Source: Hemileia vastatrix
Taxonomy: Eukaryota; Basidiomycota; Pucciniomycetes; Pucciniales; Zaghouaniaceae
NCBI GenBank assembly: GCA_030280995.1
Contig: JASXTE010000003.1
Location: 1,674,001-1,738,000, forward strand
Reading direction: 5' to 3'
DNA: 64,000 nucleotides
The translations under genes and the position numbers were made by a program. Below the pieces are notes generated by a model. It was given only the letters and a program-made list of their open reading frames with translations, did no database searches and was not told the origin of the DNA. This document shows, piece by piece, positions 1 to 11,000 of the stretch. Numbering within the stretch: position 1 is the stretch's first letter; each line of letters opens with the position of its first letter.

Positions 1-1662
1 CCAATCAATTTCAAGATAAGAGACAGCTTCCAAGTCCACTGGTAGAACAGCTTTCTGACCAAACATTAACTCATAAGGAGAATAGCCAGTTGTCCTCTTC
101 ACAGTGACCCTATCAGTAAATAACACCAAGGGTGAATAATGCCTTCACTTTTCAGCACTATCCCCACAAATCTTTACCAAAGCATTCTTTATAACTTGAT
201 GGCCTCTTTCAACCATGCCTTCAGCTTCAGGATAATAAGGTGTAGCCACTCTAACTTTAGAACCAACACTAGCCACAGCTTCTTTACATTTGGCACCAAA
301 CTCTGGGCCGCCATCAACAGTCACCAACTTCATCAACCCATACCTCTAAATCCAATCCTTCTTCAAAAACTCTGCCACATTCTTGGCAGTCAAATTAACC
401 TATGGCACTGCCTCAACTCAACCAGACAAATCATCCCTGGCAACAATTAAGTATTTATACCTGCCCTCTTTAATATGGACAGCATCCAGACTTATTCTTC
501 CAAAAACAGTTAATTCACCAGTAGCACGGCTGACCTCTTTAGGCTTCAAATGACTTCTTCTTTGACATTCTTCACAAGATTGAACTCAATCCTGCACAGC
601 CAACTTCATACCTGGCCACCAAAATCTGTCAGCTACTCTTCTATAAGTCTCCCCAAAGCCTCTATGACCAAGGTCTTCATGCAAAGACTTCAACACAACT
701 TCTTGTCCCTTCTTCTGAGTCACCACAACTTCAGTATTAGGATGTCTCCTCCTCATCAACCTTCTTCCTGACACATAAAATCCAGGACTCTTCTTCTTAA
801 TTGCCAACCAAGTATCATCATCACAACTATCTGGCCTCTCCAAGGTCAACATATATTCCACCATAATAAAATAAAACCCAGACTGACCCCAGGTCTCATC
901 TTCAAAGTCCAACAAAACAACATCCAAGGGTACAACTCTGTCATCAAAATCACCAGTGTGAACATGAGCCAATTTACCAGGCCAACCAGGATACCAATCC
1001 TTAAATTTTGGCACACCCTTCTCTTTCCACTGAATCTTGTGAGAATCCAGTTCACTAAAAAAAACACCATTTTCCAGATTTGAGCTGTCCCAAACAACAA
1101 CTCCATCTTCATCAACAAAAACATCCTGATTACCAGAATCAAGATCAGATCCAGCCAGTTTAGCCTCTTGGGGGAGTTCAGAAAAATCTTCAGCATCCTT
1201 TGTGCTGGCCCTAACCACTGGAACATCTTCATCAAACTCTTCAGCCTCATAATCTTCATCTGTAGGTGGCCTCCTTGATAATCCATCAGGCATTGTAAAA
1301 TTTTTGCCTGGTTTGTGTACCAGGTCAAAAGAAAAATGTTGAATAAATGCCACCCACCTAGTCATGGGAGCATTTGGAAGACTAGGTGTATTGATCATCT
1401 GAACTAAAGATTTTTCATCCACCTGCAGCTCAAAATGCTGCCCCCACAAAACAGTCTTTTGCTTCTTTAAAATTTTTTCTATACCACACAATTCCAACTT
1501 AGGTTGAGAATACCTAGATTCCACCTCATTAAACACCACAGACTCATATCTTAATGACCTGACCCTCCCAGTTTTATCTTCCTGAGATAAAACAGAACCA
1601 GAAGCAATATAGCTTAAGTCCACTGCCAGATAAATTTTTCCAGCACCAACATTATAATCCAA
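1..1662 (-). pseudogene. Gypsy-A RNase H and integrase, runs off the window
   Basis: The frame 1,662-586 begins in RNase H (LAVDLSYIASG, ESRYSQ.KLELCG) and passes through a variable acidic linker to the HHCC-type zinc-binding part of integrase (HEDLGHRG...FWWPGMK). The same frame returns at 336-145 with the catalytic-core end (DGGPEF and YYPEAEGMVERGH). It is out of frame with the RT piece, so a frameshift lies between 1,731 and 1,662. Stops occur between 586 and 336. The integrase end and the 3' LTR are beyond position 1. The alignable gypsy-B region is 33,380-35,000. Confidence 0.8.
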
Positions 1663-1730
1663 CTTGTGAAGAACAATGTCTTCCCCAGAAACCTTTTCAA
1701 CTTCTGAAAAGCCTTTTCACACTCTTCAGT

Positions 1731-3803
1731 CTATTCCCAATCTGCATCTTTCCTGGTCAAACTCCTTAAAGGTGAAGCCAACAAAGAAAAATCCTTAATA
1801 AAAATCCTGACATATACACACACACCCAAAAATCCCCTGACTTCAGTAGTATTTTTAGGCCTTGGCCATGACTGAATTTCATTAATCTTTTTCTTTGCCA
1901 TAATCATTCCCTCTTTACATACCACAAAAGCCAGAATTTCCAAAGCAGGAACACAATGACAACATTTTTATCCTGAAATGGTCAAACCAGCCTCTTCAAT
2001 CCTAAACAACACTCTTTATAGAGTTATTGCATATTCTCAAACAAACCTCCTTATTCCAAGATTCTCCACTAACACCTCATTACCATAATTAGTGGATGGT
2101 CCTTTAATTCCACCATCATCAATAAAAATACCAGCATGAGTAGGAACCTCATTCTGAAAAATCCAAGCCATCTGTGCTTGATATACTGCCACTGAATTAG
2201 TTGCTCCTTGAGGCAACCTAGTGAGCTGAAATCTTCCCAAAGGAGTCTCAAAAGTTGTGAGAGGCCTTGAATTGGTATGAAGTTCCCTCTCATCATAACC
2301 ACCCATAATATCACCCAGACCATAACACACCCTTCCAGAAAAAGCTTCAACAAAATCCTCTGCACTTGGTGGCATACCAGCGTCCTTGATAGTAACTCTA
2401 TTTAAAGCTATAAGATCATGAACCACCCTCATTTTTCCATTCTGCTTCTCTACACAGAAAACTGGACTTGAGTAACTGGATGTTGATTGTTCGTATAACC
2501 CAGTCCTGACTCTTTCCCTAACAATCTCCACAAAATCCTCTCTGATAGCAGCTGGAATCGGAATAGGTTTGATTTGCCAAGGTTCATGACAAATCACAGG
2601 AATCAAGTAAGGTTCCCCATAAGAGTGCTTCAACACACCCCTTTCCTCTTCAACAAAATCCACAGCTTTTTCCCTTAGCACAATAACTTGCAACAACAAC
2701 TTCTTTTCTTCTTTAGACAACCACCCATCAGGACCAAAATTAACAACTTTCAACCTTTCCAGAGTCACCCTAGCCGTCTCTACAAATTCTGGAGGATTCT
2801 TCACCAAAGGAGTACAGTACAGATCTCTTGACAAAGGAGGTCTCTTCAAGGGCAGATTCAAACCCACAGGCATAGGCTCATTGACAGGCCTAATCTTCTG
2901 CGCTACCTTCTTATACTTTGCTGCTCCACCTTCAACTTGAGGGATCTTCAGGAAATCTTCACCACCAGACCTGGAACAAAAACCAAGGGTTTCCCCATTG
3001 GTCACATGTGTGGCCAAGGTAATGTTTTTGAAAGGTGTAGAAGAAACCCTAGCGGTGCACAATTGGGAGGACTTACTTTTAGACCCCAATCCCACTGTTC
3101 CAAAACGTTTCCACATATCCAAATCTTCATCTTCACTTCTGTCTTCCATATCTTCAAATCTTAATTCATCTTCAGAATCAACTCTTTTAAAATTGTGCAG
3201 TTTAACCTCATGCTGGAAACCCAAAAATTGATCTTGATGATCATCTTTCTTCACAATTTTCTGCAGTTTAATCTCATGCTGGAGGCCCAAAAATTCATCT
3301 TGACAATCTTCACAAAAATATTTTGAATCTTCTTTCTTCATTATCTTCAGATTTTTTTCTTGATTTTCTTGAATTATCTTGAAATTTTTATCTTCTTTTC
3401 TTGAGTTTTCTTCTGACCTACAAAAAAAACCAGGGGTTTCCTCAATGCTCACAGGTGTGGCCCAAGTAATGTTTTTGAAAGGTGTAGAAGAAACCCTAGC
3501 GGTGCACAATTGGGAGGACTTACTTTTAGACCCCAATCTCACCACCCCAAAACTTTTCCGCATATCTTTCAATAAAGATATATAACCAATATTCTTCCTT
3601 GATCTTGAATTAAAAATAATTGAGAATCTTGAGAGAGAACAGAGACTTGATAAAAAACTTGATGAATACTTGCAGAGAAGAGAAACATTAAAAAGAGAAA
3701 GTTGAAAATCCACTTGGTATATCTCCAAGGGAGCTGACCTACTACAACCTGGGATTTCCTCATCTTGGGGAGAGGTTGTAGCACTAGGGTGATCAGCCCT
3801 CAT
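1731..3803 (-). pseudogene. Gypsy-A reverse transcriptase, interrupted by stops
   Basis: A 588-codon minus-strand frame (3,803-2,037) continues in the same frame at 1,943-1,731 after internal stops. Residues from about 300 onward are a Ty3-type reverse transcriptase. Visible parts are the SSPVF...VHDL fingers region, LPQGATNS, and the catalytic box as FIDD with a Phe in place of the usual Tyr, as in gypsy-B. The N-terminal 250 residues are a low-complexity, charged linker with an internal duplication (see the repeat at 2,955-3,570). The end of the RT (WPRPKNT..VRGFLG) lies in the second piece. The role is copying element RNA into cDNA. Confidence 0.8.
2955..3570. repeat. Duplicated ~150-bp coding block in gypsy-A pol
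   Basis: The stretches at about 2,955-3,115 and 3,418-3,565 are nearly the same, including GCGGTGCACAATTGGGAGG in both. Between them a second pair of related blocks encodes the alternating motif FLG.QHE.KL. The duplication lies in the linker upstream of the reverse transcriptase core and keeps the reading frame open. Confidence 0.85.
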
Positions 3804-4136
3804 TACTCTAAAAAAGACAGACTCTCAATAGAGCCTGAGCCACACTGCAAAAAACCAGAGGCGTCACCCACTTCTTTCCTTCTCCTGCAACAATCCATGC
3901 ACTGGCACATTGAAGATAAACCAGGCCTGGTCTCCCAACCATCCTCTCCATGGGATGATAACCTCATGTGAAGTCTCCTTTATCTTCACCAGTCAACTCC
4001 AAACTGATTCCCAAATCAAATTGATAACCAATTCTTGCCTGAAAATCCATCAAGAATGGCCCACCCAAAACAGCTTTAACTGTTCCCTTAGCAATATAAA
4101 AATGAACCTTCCCTGAGGCTCCACCAACATCTAACT

Positions 4137-5110
4137 TCACAAACTCAAAAGTTCCAAAAATTCAGTGACATGACCACCAATCCCTCTCAAATTCCCACCA
4201 ATACCAGTTTTGATGGGGAGGCCCAAATGAGTAGCCTCAAACAATGAAATCAGGTTTATCTGAAAACCTGAATCCACCAATGCCCTTGCCTCCCTGCCAT
4301 TCAGAGTGACATTGACATAACCCAGAGGAACAGAAAAATGAGTTTCCAACCCCTCACCAAACTTTCAGCAGAATCACAAATGTATTCCACCTCCCCAGAA
4401 GAAACTCTTCTCCTGGTCAACAACTTTTTCTGTCTATCAGCCAACCCTGGACTGATAGCATACAATTCCCCATATGTAATGGAAACCTGACCCTGATTCA
4501 TCCTTTCCAGGACAGAGTCCATAACATTAACTTGACCGGAAATTACTGGCCTCTCAAAGTGAGCTCTTTGCTTCACTACCTTGGTCCTAGAAGCTTCTTG
4601 AGGACCAGCACCACCAACAGATTTACCATTAACAGGAACCAAACCAGATCCCTCACCAGAACCTCTAACTCCAGCAGGCTTTGGCAATGAAGCCAAAGGG
4701 ACATCCTCCTCAGAGTTACAATCAACCTCCATTGGCATTGGCTCACCATTCATGTCCAATGCACCAAAACTAGGGGGGCCCATGTCAGCCATACCCTTCT
4801 GCATCTTTTACAGCTCCTCTTGGCTGTACCTCTTCCTAGCTGCACTCAGCTTAGGATCCACCTTTGAAGCATTTGGCTTTGGTTGGGCCTGAGAACTGCT
4901 CTTAGGCCTTCCCACCTTCCCTGATTCCACATCATAAACACCAGCTAAGCATTCTCCACTTGACTGTACACCACAGGAGTACAACTCCAAACCACAAAAG
5001 GAAGTAGAAAAAGAGACCTTATTGACCTCCTTCCCCTTTCCCTTGACGTCATCATCCTCCTTACTAGAAGACTTCCCCTGATCAGGAATCTCCTCAAACC
5101 TTGGCCTCTT
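4137..5110 (-). pseudogene. Gypsy-A Gag C-terminal linker and aspartic protease, broken
   Basis: Three minus-strand frames (5,163-4,945, 4,990-4,808 and 4,804-4,301) and a fourth (4,349-4,137) carry one damaged polyprotein segment. The last holds a retropepsin-like core with ALVDSG followed by a hydrophobic stretch and GIGG, matching the VLVDTGSQIN...GIGG region of gypsy-B at about 31,370-31,490. The catalytic motif reads DSG here and DTG in gypsy-B. The change of frame near 4,310-4,340 splits the protease, and an in-frame stop precedes 4,804. The family function is maturation of Gag-Pol inside the particle; this copy cannot make an intact enzyme. Confidence 0.7.
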
Positions 5111-6180
5111 TTAATTGAGACCACCCCTTCTCCTGACCAAATCAACAGGAGCCTGCCCCTCACTGGGCTTCAAAAATGACCCATCAGGGAACTTGAAAAC
5201 TCTGCCATAAAATTCCACCTTTCCTTCAGACACATCCCTGTTCAATGCCCAAAAATCATTGGACCTGTGCCCCTACTGCTGCAATAAGAGCAGACCCAAG
5301 GATCACTCCTACCAGCCCTCCTATAAAAATCTCTAGGCTGAGAAGGTGCCTTATTGACCTTCTTAGCCTCCTGAACAAAAATATGCAGCTGCTTTGTGAA
5401 ATCAGCCAACTGCTCCACCACTGGGTCCCTCTCCTGTTTGGGAACCTGCACCATATTCTTCTCCTCCTTCTTTACCCTAACTTCCTCTTCATCCAAAGCC
5501 TCACTGACTTTGCTGACATATTTGGCACACCCCTCCTGATAGGTGTTCCCAGCCAATAACTTCAAATGGGCCGCAACAGCCTCCTTCACCTTATCCAAGG
5601 CAGGAAACTTCTGGTCCCCATTAGAAAGAGTCTTCATCAAGTCCTTCCTTGACAGCTCATTCAACACATCCATACTGACATCTCTAGCCAGGGCAGACCA
5701 AAAAACATCCTTGGCAGCATTTTCATGTGCCAGCTCCTCCACTTCCACCAAGTATTCCACCACAGGATCAAACTGTAGCAGAAACTTCCTGTTACTATGG
5801 AAGTCACCAACACCACCATAAGATTTCCATTCACTGACAAACTTGTTCAGATCCACCATAGTGAACCTGACACCCCATCTATCCACCATCTCCCTACACA
5901 ATAACTTCCAATCCCTCTTCTTATTGCCAGACATGGCCACAATCTCCTTCTCCACTGCCCTATCACCAATGAAGAAGATAATCTGCTTCACCATGTCCAG
6001 GTAAGAAGCACCATCCACTCCAGCAGCAGGTTCATACTTATCCAGAAACCAATTGACATCCTCCCCATTAAACTTGATACCATCCCAAGTTTTAATCCTC
6101 ACACACTCCTTGACCATCACAGCAGGAGGACCAACTCCCCCACTGACAGTCACCACACGAATAGAGGAACCAGAAGCCAT
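5111..6180 (-). pseudogene. Gypsy-A gag (capsid/nucleocapsid), frameshifted
   Basis: The frame opens with an ATG at 6,180, about 85 nt downstream of the primer-binding site, and reads 312 codons to a stop at 5,242. The protein has the helical, acidic/basic-alternating character of fungal gypsy Gag and a C-terminal CSYC zinc-knuckle start. One nucleotide is out of register near 5,258. In the neighbouring frame the knuckle continues as C-X2-C-X4-H and the reading goes on to an in-frame TAA at 5,111-5,113. The alignable gypsy-B Gag (29,541 onward) shares the GGV...VEYL block. Gag would form the virus-like particle around the element RNA. Frameshift and stop mark this copy as decayed. Confidence 0.75.
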
Positions 6181-6252
6181 TCATCCAGACCAAAACACCA
6201 AAAAGAGCCAACCAAATCAAACAGAGATTCCAAAAAACTAGCATATTTCACT

Positions 6253-6268
6253 CCCACGTTGGGCGCCA
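6253..6268 (-). other. Gypsy-A primer-binding site
   Basis: The minus strand reads TGGCGCCCAACGTGGG, starting four bases after the LTR. It opens with TGG, complementary to the CCA tail of a tRNA, as is usual for Ty3/gypsy minus-strand priming. The tRNA species was not identified. Confidence 0.75.
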
Positions 6269-6272
6269 GAAA

Positions 6273-7364
6273 TGTAGAAAATCCTATAGTTCTAGCTATA
6301 GGCCTTGACCAAGGGAGTTGGAGAAAAACCAGATAGAAAATCCCCTGTCCCTGTATAAAAATAGAGTGAGATTTACTTGCTAAAGTAAGTTGGTTCCTGT
6401 TTGCTAAAGCCCCTTTTTCCACACACTTGACTGCTTGATGAGTAAAGAAAGTAGTCCCCAAACAGACAACCAGACCAAAGAACTGAAATGTAGACCTATG
6501 TCCACACCAGAGAAGGCAAAGATACTTGATGTAGGCTGAAAATCCACACCAGAGACAGCAATAATACTTGATATAGCTTGCAATACTATACCAGAGAGCC
6601 TGTTTCCAAAGTTGAGTTAAATGAAGAACTAACCTTGCAACAAACACAGCCAATTGTGGCCAAAAAACAGTGAAAACTGAGTGAGGAACAACGATATCAC
6701 CTCAGGATGGTTGTATGATAATTAAAGTTTCCCCAAACTGTCTTATTCACTATGCACACACAGACCACTATCTAAGAGCCCATGCACACCAACAAATTTG
6801 GCGCCTGTACCAGCCAAATTGAATAAAAACCCTCCAGAAGCACTCCTCAACCTTCTAAAACAGAGGCGGGTGGGCCGCCCGACGTCAGAGGTGCTGCCTG
6901 AAGCGCATTAGCCTCCCTGAAGCCAGAAAACCAATAAAAACACCTAATCTACTTAGAAAAATTCACTACAACTACTCAAACCCTTAAAACACAGAATTAA
7001 GCTATAAGAACATTGAGACATGAAATATAGAGCTAAATTAGCCCTATCTAATGGTACTAAGCACTTAACTGTAATACTTAAGGTAATCCCGTAAAACACG
7101 AAAAAGAAAATTAAACAGCTATCTTTTGTAACTGAAAAATGAGGAAATGACCCCTTAAAACTTAGAATATGAAAAATATTAACAGGACATGAAATATAGA
7201 GAAAAACCGGGGCTATCCAATGATAGTATCCACATACCCACAGTCCCAATATTCACAGAATAAAACCAGAAAAACACTCAATTCTTCAACAGATGCCAAT
7301 TAAGACATCTACAAACAGCGCCAAACCACACAACAAAGCCCCCTGACAATGTTGGAAGACCACA
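6273..7364 (-). repeat. Gypsy-A 5' LTR (about 1,092 bp)
   Basis: On the minus strand the repeat begins TGTGGTCTTCC and ends TCTACA, followed four bases later by the primer-binding site. Gypsy-B LTRs have the same ends (TGTGGT...TCTACA), which supports these limits. The matching 3' LTR lies outside the window. The outer limit could instead be about 7,348 (TGTCAGG start), but the continuation of copia-A LTR sequence from 7,365 favours 7,364. No gene is present in it. Confidence 0.65.
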
Positions 7365-7906
7365 ACGTAGTATCCTATCTATATTTAACCTAACTTGGTG
7401 ATACTACATAGAACTTACATGGATGAGTAATCTCCACGTGCTTCCTCATCCACTTTTTTTCTTCTCTTACTCATTATATTTATTTATTAACTATTATTAA
7501 TTAAATTCTCCCTTAAGTTTCTTGTCCACTTTATTTCTCTTGTCCTTCTGTCCTTGCCGTCCCTTGCTGTCCTTTCCATCCTAAAGCTTAACTTACCTGG
7601 TGCTTAAACTTATCAGGTAAACTTGTACATATGCTATACAACAGCAATGCATCCACTCTTTTTCTTCTCTTACTCATTATATTTATTTATTAACTATTAT
7701 TACTTAAATTCTCTCTTAAGTTTCTTGTCCACTTTATTTCTCTTGTCCTTCTGTCCTTGCCATCCCTTGCTGTCCTTTGCATCCTAAAGCTTAACTTACC
7801 TGGTGCTTAAACGTATCAGGTAAAATTTTTCTTGTCCACTTTATTTCTCTTGTCCTTCTGTCCTTTGCGTCCTAAATCTTAACTTACCTGGTGCTTAAAC
7901 TTATCA
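7365..7906 (+). repeat. Copia-A 5' LTR (truncated, internally repeated)
   Basis: From ACGTAG onward it matches the 3' LTR from about 13,343. It holds two and a half tandem copies of a ~190-bp block (about 7,440-7,620, 7,655-7,815 and 7,825-7,906). Each block ends in CTTA(T)CAGG, and the last ends in TTATCA, the LTR terminus. The 3' LTR has only one block. Confidence 0.8.
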
Positions 7907-7920
7907 GGGTTATGATCCCA
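7907..7920 (+). other. Copia-A primer-binding site, tRNA-iMet anticodon type
   Basis: GGGTTATGATCCCA directly follows the LTR end TTATCA. It is complementary, with one mismatch, to the anticodon stem-loop of eukaryotic initiator tRNA-Met rather than to a tRNA 3' end. Drosophila copia and yeast Ty5 are known to prime from such a cleaved half-tRNA. Two other copia elements in this window have the same kind of site. Confidence 0.8.
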
Positions 7921-8015
7921 GAGCCCCTGTATTCTTAAGAAAAGCTGGAAGCACCCGATACTCCATTCTCCCTTAGGGAATCCCCTCTCCAGAGTTGTCT
8001 TCAACTTACACTGCC

Positions 8016-11000
8016 ATGGCCAAACCTCCTGCCCCCCCTAACTTCTCCTACCTCCAGGATACGGCCAACTACTCCAAAATCAAAGGCATTGAAAAGTTAA
8101 ATGACAAAAACTGCAGTTCCTGGAAGACTGACTTAAAATATGCACTTACTATATGAAATCTGGATCGATTTCTCAATGAGAACTGCCCAGTTCCCACCAA
8201 TCCAGAACTTCTCTCTATCTTCAACATCCAACAACGTCAAACAAACACCATTATTAAAATGTTCATGGATTGTACAAATCAGGACATATTTATATTGGAC
8301 AATGATGCTGTTGAAACTGCTGCTTTGTGGACACGCATCATAAATCACTATGCTTCAAAGTCAAGCCAGAATTGTTCATACATTGTTAATAAATTATTTA
8401 AAATTAAATTCACCAAAAGAAATATCCTCGAAGCAATGAATGATTTTTGAAGCACGATGAAATTACTTTTTGAAATTGCTCCGGATTTGTTTAAAGAGGA
8501 CATTCTATCCTACATCATGGCTAATTACATTCTCAATCTGTTACCTGAGTCGTATCAAACTTTTGCCTCTATTATTCTCAGCAAATATGATATTACCAAT
8601 CAACGGGCAACTATTGAAAGCATCTTCACTGATATTGTAACTGAGTTCATTAGATGGAAGGCACTTAACTCCACTAACTCCACGTCTGGATCTGTTCTAG
8701 CTATGGACACTAGAACTAAGAATTTACGTTCCAAAGGAAAACATAACCCCTTAGCGCCTCATTCAGAGGCTGCCTGTTTTCAACTACATCCCGAAAATCA
8801 CGATGAATACTTAAAACGGAAAAAGGAAAGGGAAAACAAGGACTCAACTAATGCTAAAGCTTTATCTGTATTCTCTGACATTCCGCTCAATCATTCCATC
8901 TTTGACAGTGGCGCTTCATTCTCCATATTCAACACCTTAAAATACTTTTCTTCTTATAAACCGGCAAAACTAACATTATCAATGGCAAATGGGGATGAGT
9001 TACTAGCCCTTGGACAAGGCAAAGTAACTTTCTCTTCTCTTCATCATCCGGCCATATTTTCAACATAGAGAATGCACTCTATGTACCTTCAGTCAAGGCT
9101 AATCTTATCACTGCTACTGATCTCCTTCTCGACGGTTGGAGTCTATTCAAAGAAGATGGCGTTTTTAAAGTCAAGGACAAAAACACCACTCATTTTGAGT
9201 GTTCTATAAGTGGAGGCATCATTACTTTCCCCTTAACTAACTTATCAATATGCAATATCACCACTAACAATGACAAAAACCTTCAGCTACTGCACCAAAA
9301 ATATGGTCATCTGAGTAATCAAACCATGGGAAAACTATATCCAGGTTTGAACTTCACTAACTTCAATTGTAAAACGTGTGCCTTAGCTAAATCCCATGTG
9401 TTACCTTACTCTGGAACCTTCCCAATTCCTGAACATCCATTGGATGTCATCCACATGGACCTATGTGGCCCTATTACTCCCGAATCTAAAGGAGGGAAAT
9501 CTTATTTCTTCCAAATAGTTGATGGACATTCATGTTTTTGTCATACTTACTTTCGCACTCTTAAATCCAAAACATATGAAATATTTCGTGAACATCAACT
9601 ACTGGTTAAAAATCAACTCTCTTGCTCAATCAAATGTTTAATCACTGACAATGGCAGAGAATTCACTAGCAATTCCATGAAAAACCTACTCAAAAATAAA
9701 GGAATTCTTCACCTCCAAACTGCTCCCTACTCACCTCAGCAAAATCCTATTGCTGAAAGAGGAAATCACTCTATTGTTGAAAAATCTAAATGTCTATTAA
9801 TAGAATCAGGATTGGATTCCCACTGGTGGGCTGAAGCAGTTAATACAGATAATTTCCTTCTCAATATCTTACTGACATCTGCTCTACCTGAACATAAGAC
9901 CCCATGGGATGTCTGGTATAATGGCAAAGTCAAAGTCCCTGAGAAACTCTATCCATTTGGTTCTGATGTGATCTACTATCAACAAAAGCATAAACGTAGG
10001 GGTAAATTTGGACCTAGCGGAGAGGAAGGAATCTTCCTTGTTTATTTTGAGGGGCATATTAACTATAGAATTTATTCACCCAGTACTGATGCCATATTGA
10101 TTACTCACAACGTAAAATTTCTAAACACCTTCTCCCTAGCTCATCAAATATCCAAGGGTAATTCAGCAGAATCACTCACTTTTCCTCATTTAGAATATGT
10201 TTCTATACCAACCAAGTCCCCAGTCAAAATCCCTATCCCTGAAAATGAACTCCTAGGTAATCTACCAACAGATACTCACTCAGAGCATGTTGACAATCCC
10301 ACCTACCCTGAAACCAACACTTCTGAAGAAACTCCAGTTGAACCTCCCACTACCCCTAAACATTATGCCTATGTTGACAAAAACACACGCCCCATAAATG
10401 AGATAAACTCTTCCACCAATACATCCAATATCCTCACTTCAAAGCAAAGAACCAGTCACGTCAACATGATTGTTACTCCCTTTGACACCCCTAAAAGCTT
10501 CTATGAAGCTATTAACTCCCCAGAGAGTGACGAGTGGCTCAAAGCCATTAACAATGAACTTTCCAGTATTGAAAAACATCATGTATGGGAGGAAACTTCA
10601 TTACCCTCTAATAATCATTTATTAGGCACTACTTGGACATTCAAGCAAAAAACGGATTCAGAAGGTAATATTGTTAAATGCAAGGCAAGGCTGTGCGTTG
10701 TGGTATGTGCCTCGCAGGTAGCATAATTTTAGACCAATCAGTGTGCATATTCCAGGAAGAACAAAGGAGGTTAGCACAGTAGGTAGTGCTAAAATATAAT
10801 ATGTATTTTTGTGTTTGAAAGAACAAAGGAAATGGAAGCGCAGAAAAGGATTAAGGGTTGGTGCGCTCGGATTTTGCAGCAAGATGTGCCGCACAATGGA
10901 GAATTGTGTGTTATTTATTTAGGACTGTAAAGCGCTAAACAATATGTATTTGTACTTCCCAATAATTATGTGTTACACATTAAGGAAAGAGTTATGGCTT

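Larger units (their letters stand above)
1..7364 (-). mobile_element. Gypsy-A: Ty3/gypsy LTR retrotransposon, 5' part only
   Basis: A minus-strand Ty3/gypsy element runs off the left edge of the window inside its integrase. From its 5' end it has an LTR (6,273-7,364), a primer-binding site, gag, protease, reverse transcriptase, RNase H and integrase, which is the Ty3/gypsy order. Its proteins resemble those of gypsy-B closely, for example a shared FIDD reverse transcriptase motif and a shared YYPEAEGMVERGH integrase stretch. The sequence just right of the LTR, beginning ACGTAG, continues the copia-A 5' LTR when compared with the copia-A 3' LTR near 13,343. I therefore infer that gypsy-A is inserted in that LTR. 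The coding region has frameshifts and stops, so this copy is probably inactive. Confidence 0.85.

Noticed and set aside
846..1328. 160-codon minus-strand frame in gypsy-A
   Set aside because: Overlaps the RNase H/integrase frame, which has the recognisable motifs.
6953..7249. 98-codon frame in the gypsy-A LTR
   Set aside because: Hydrophobic low-complexity product inside an LTR; no support as a gene.
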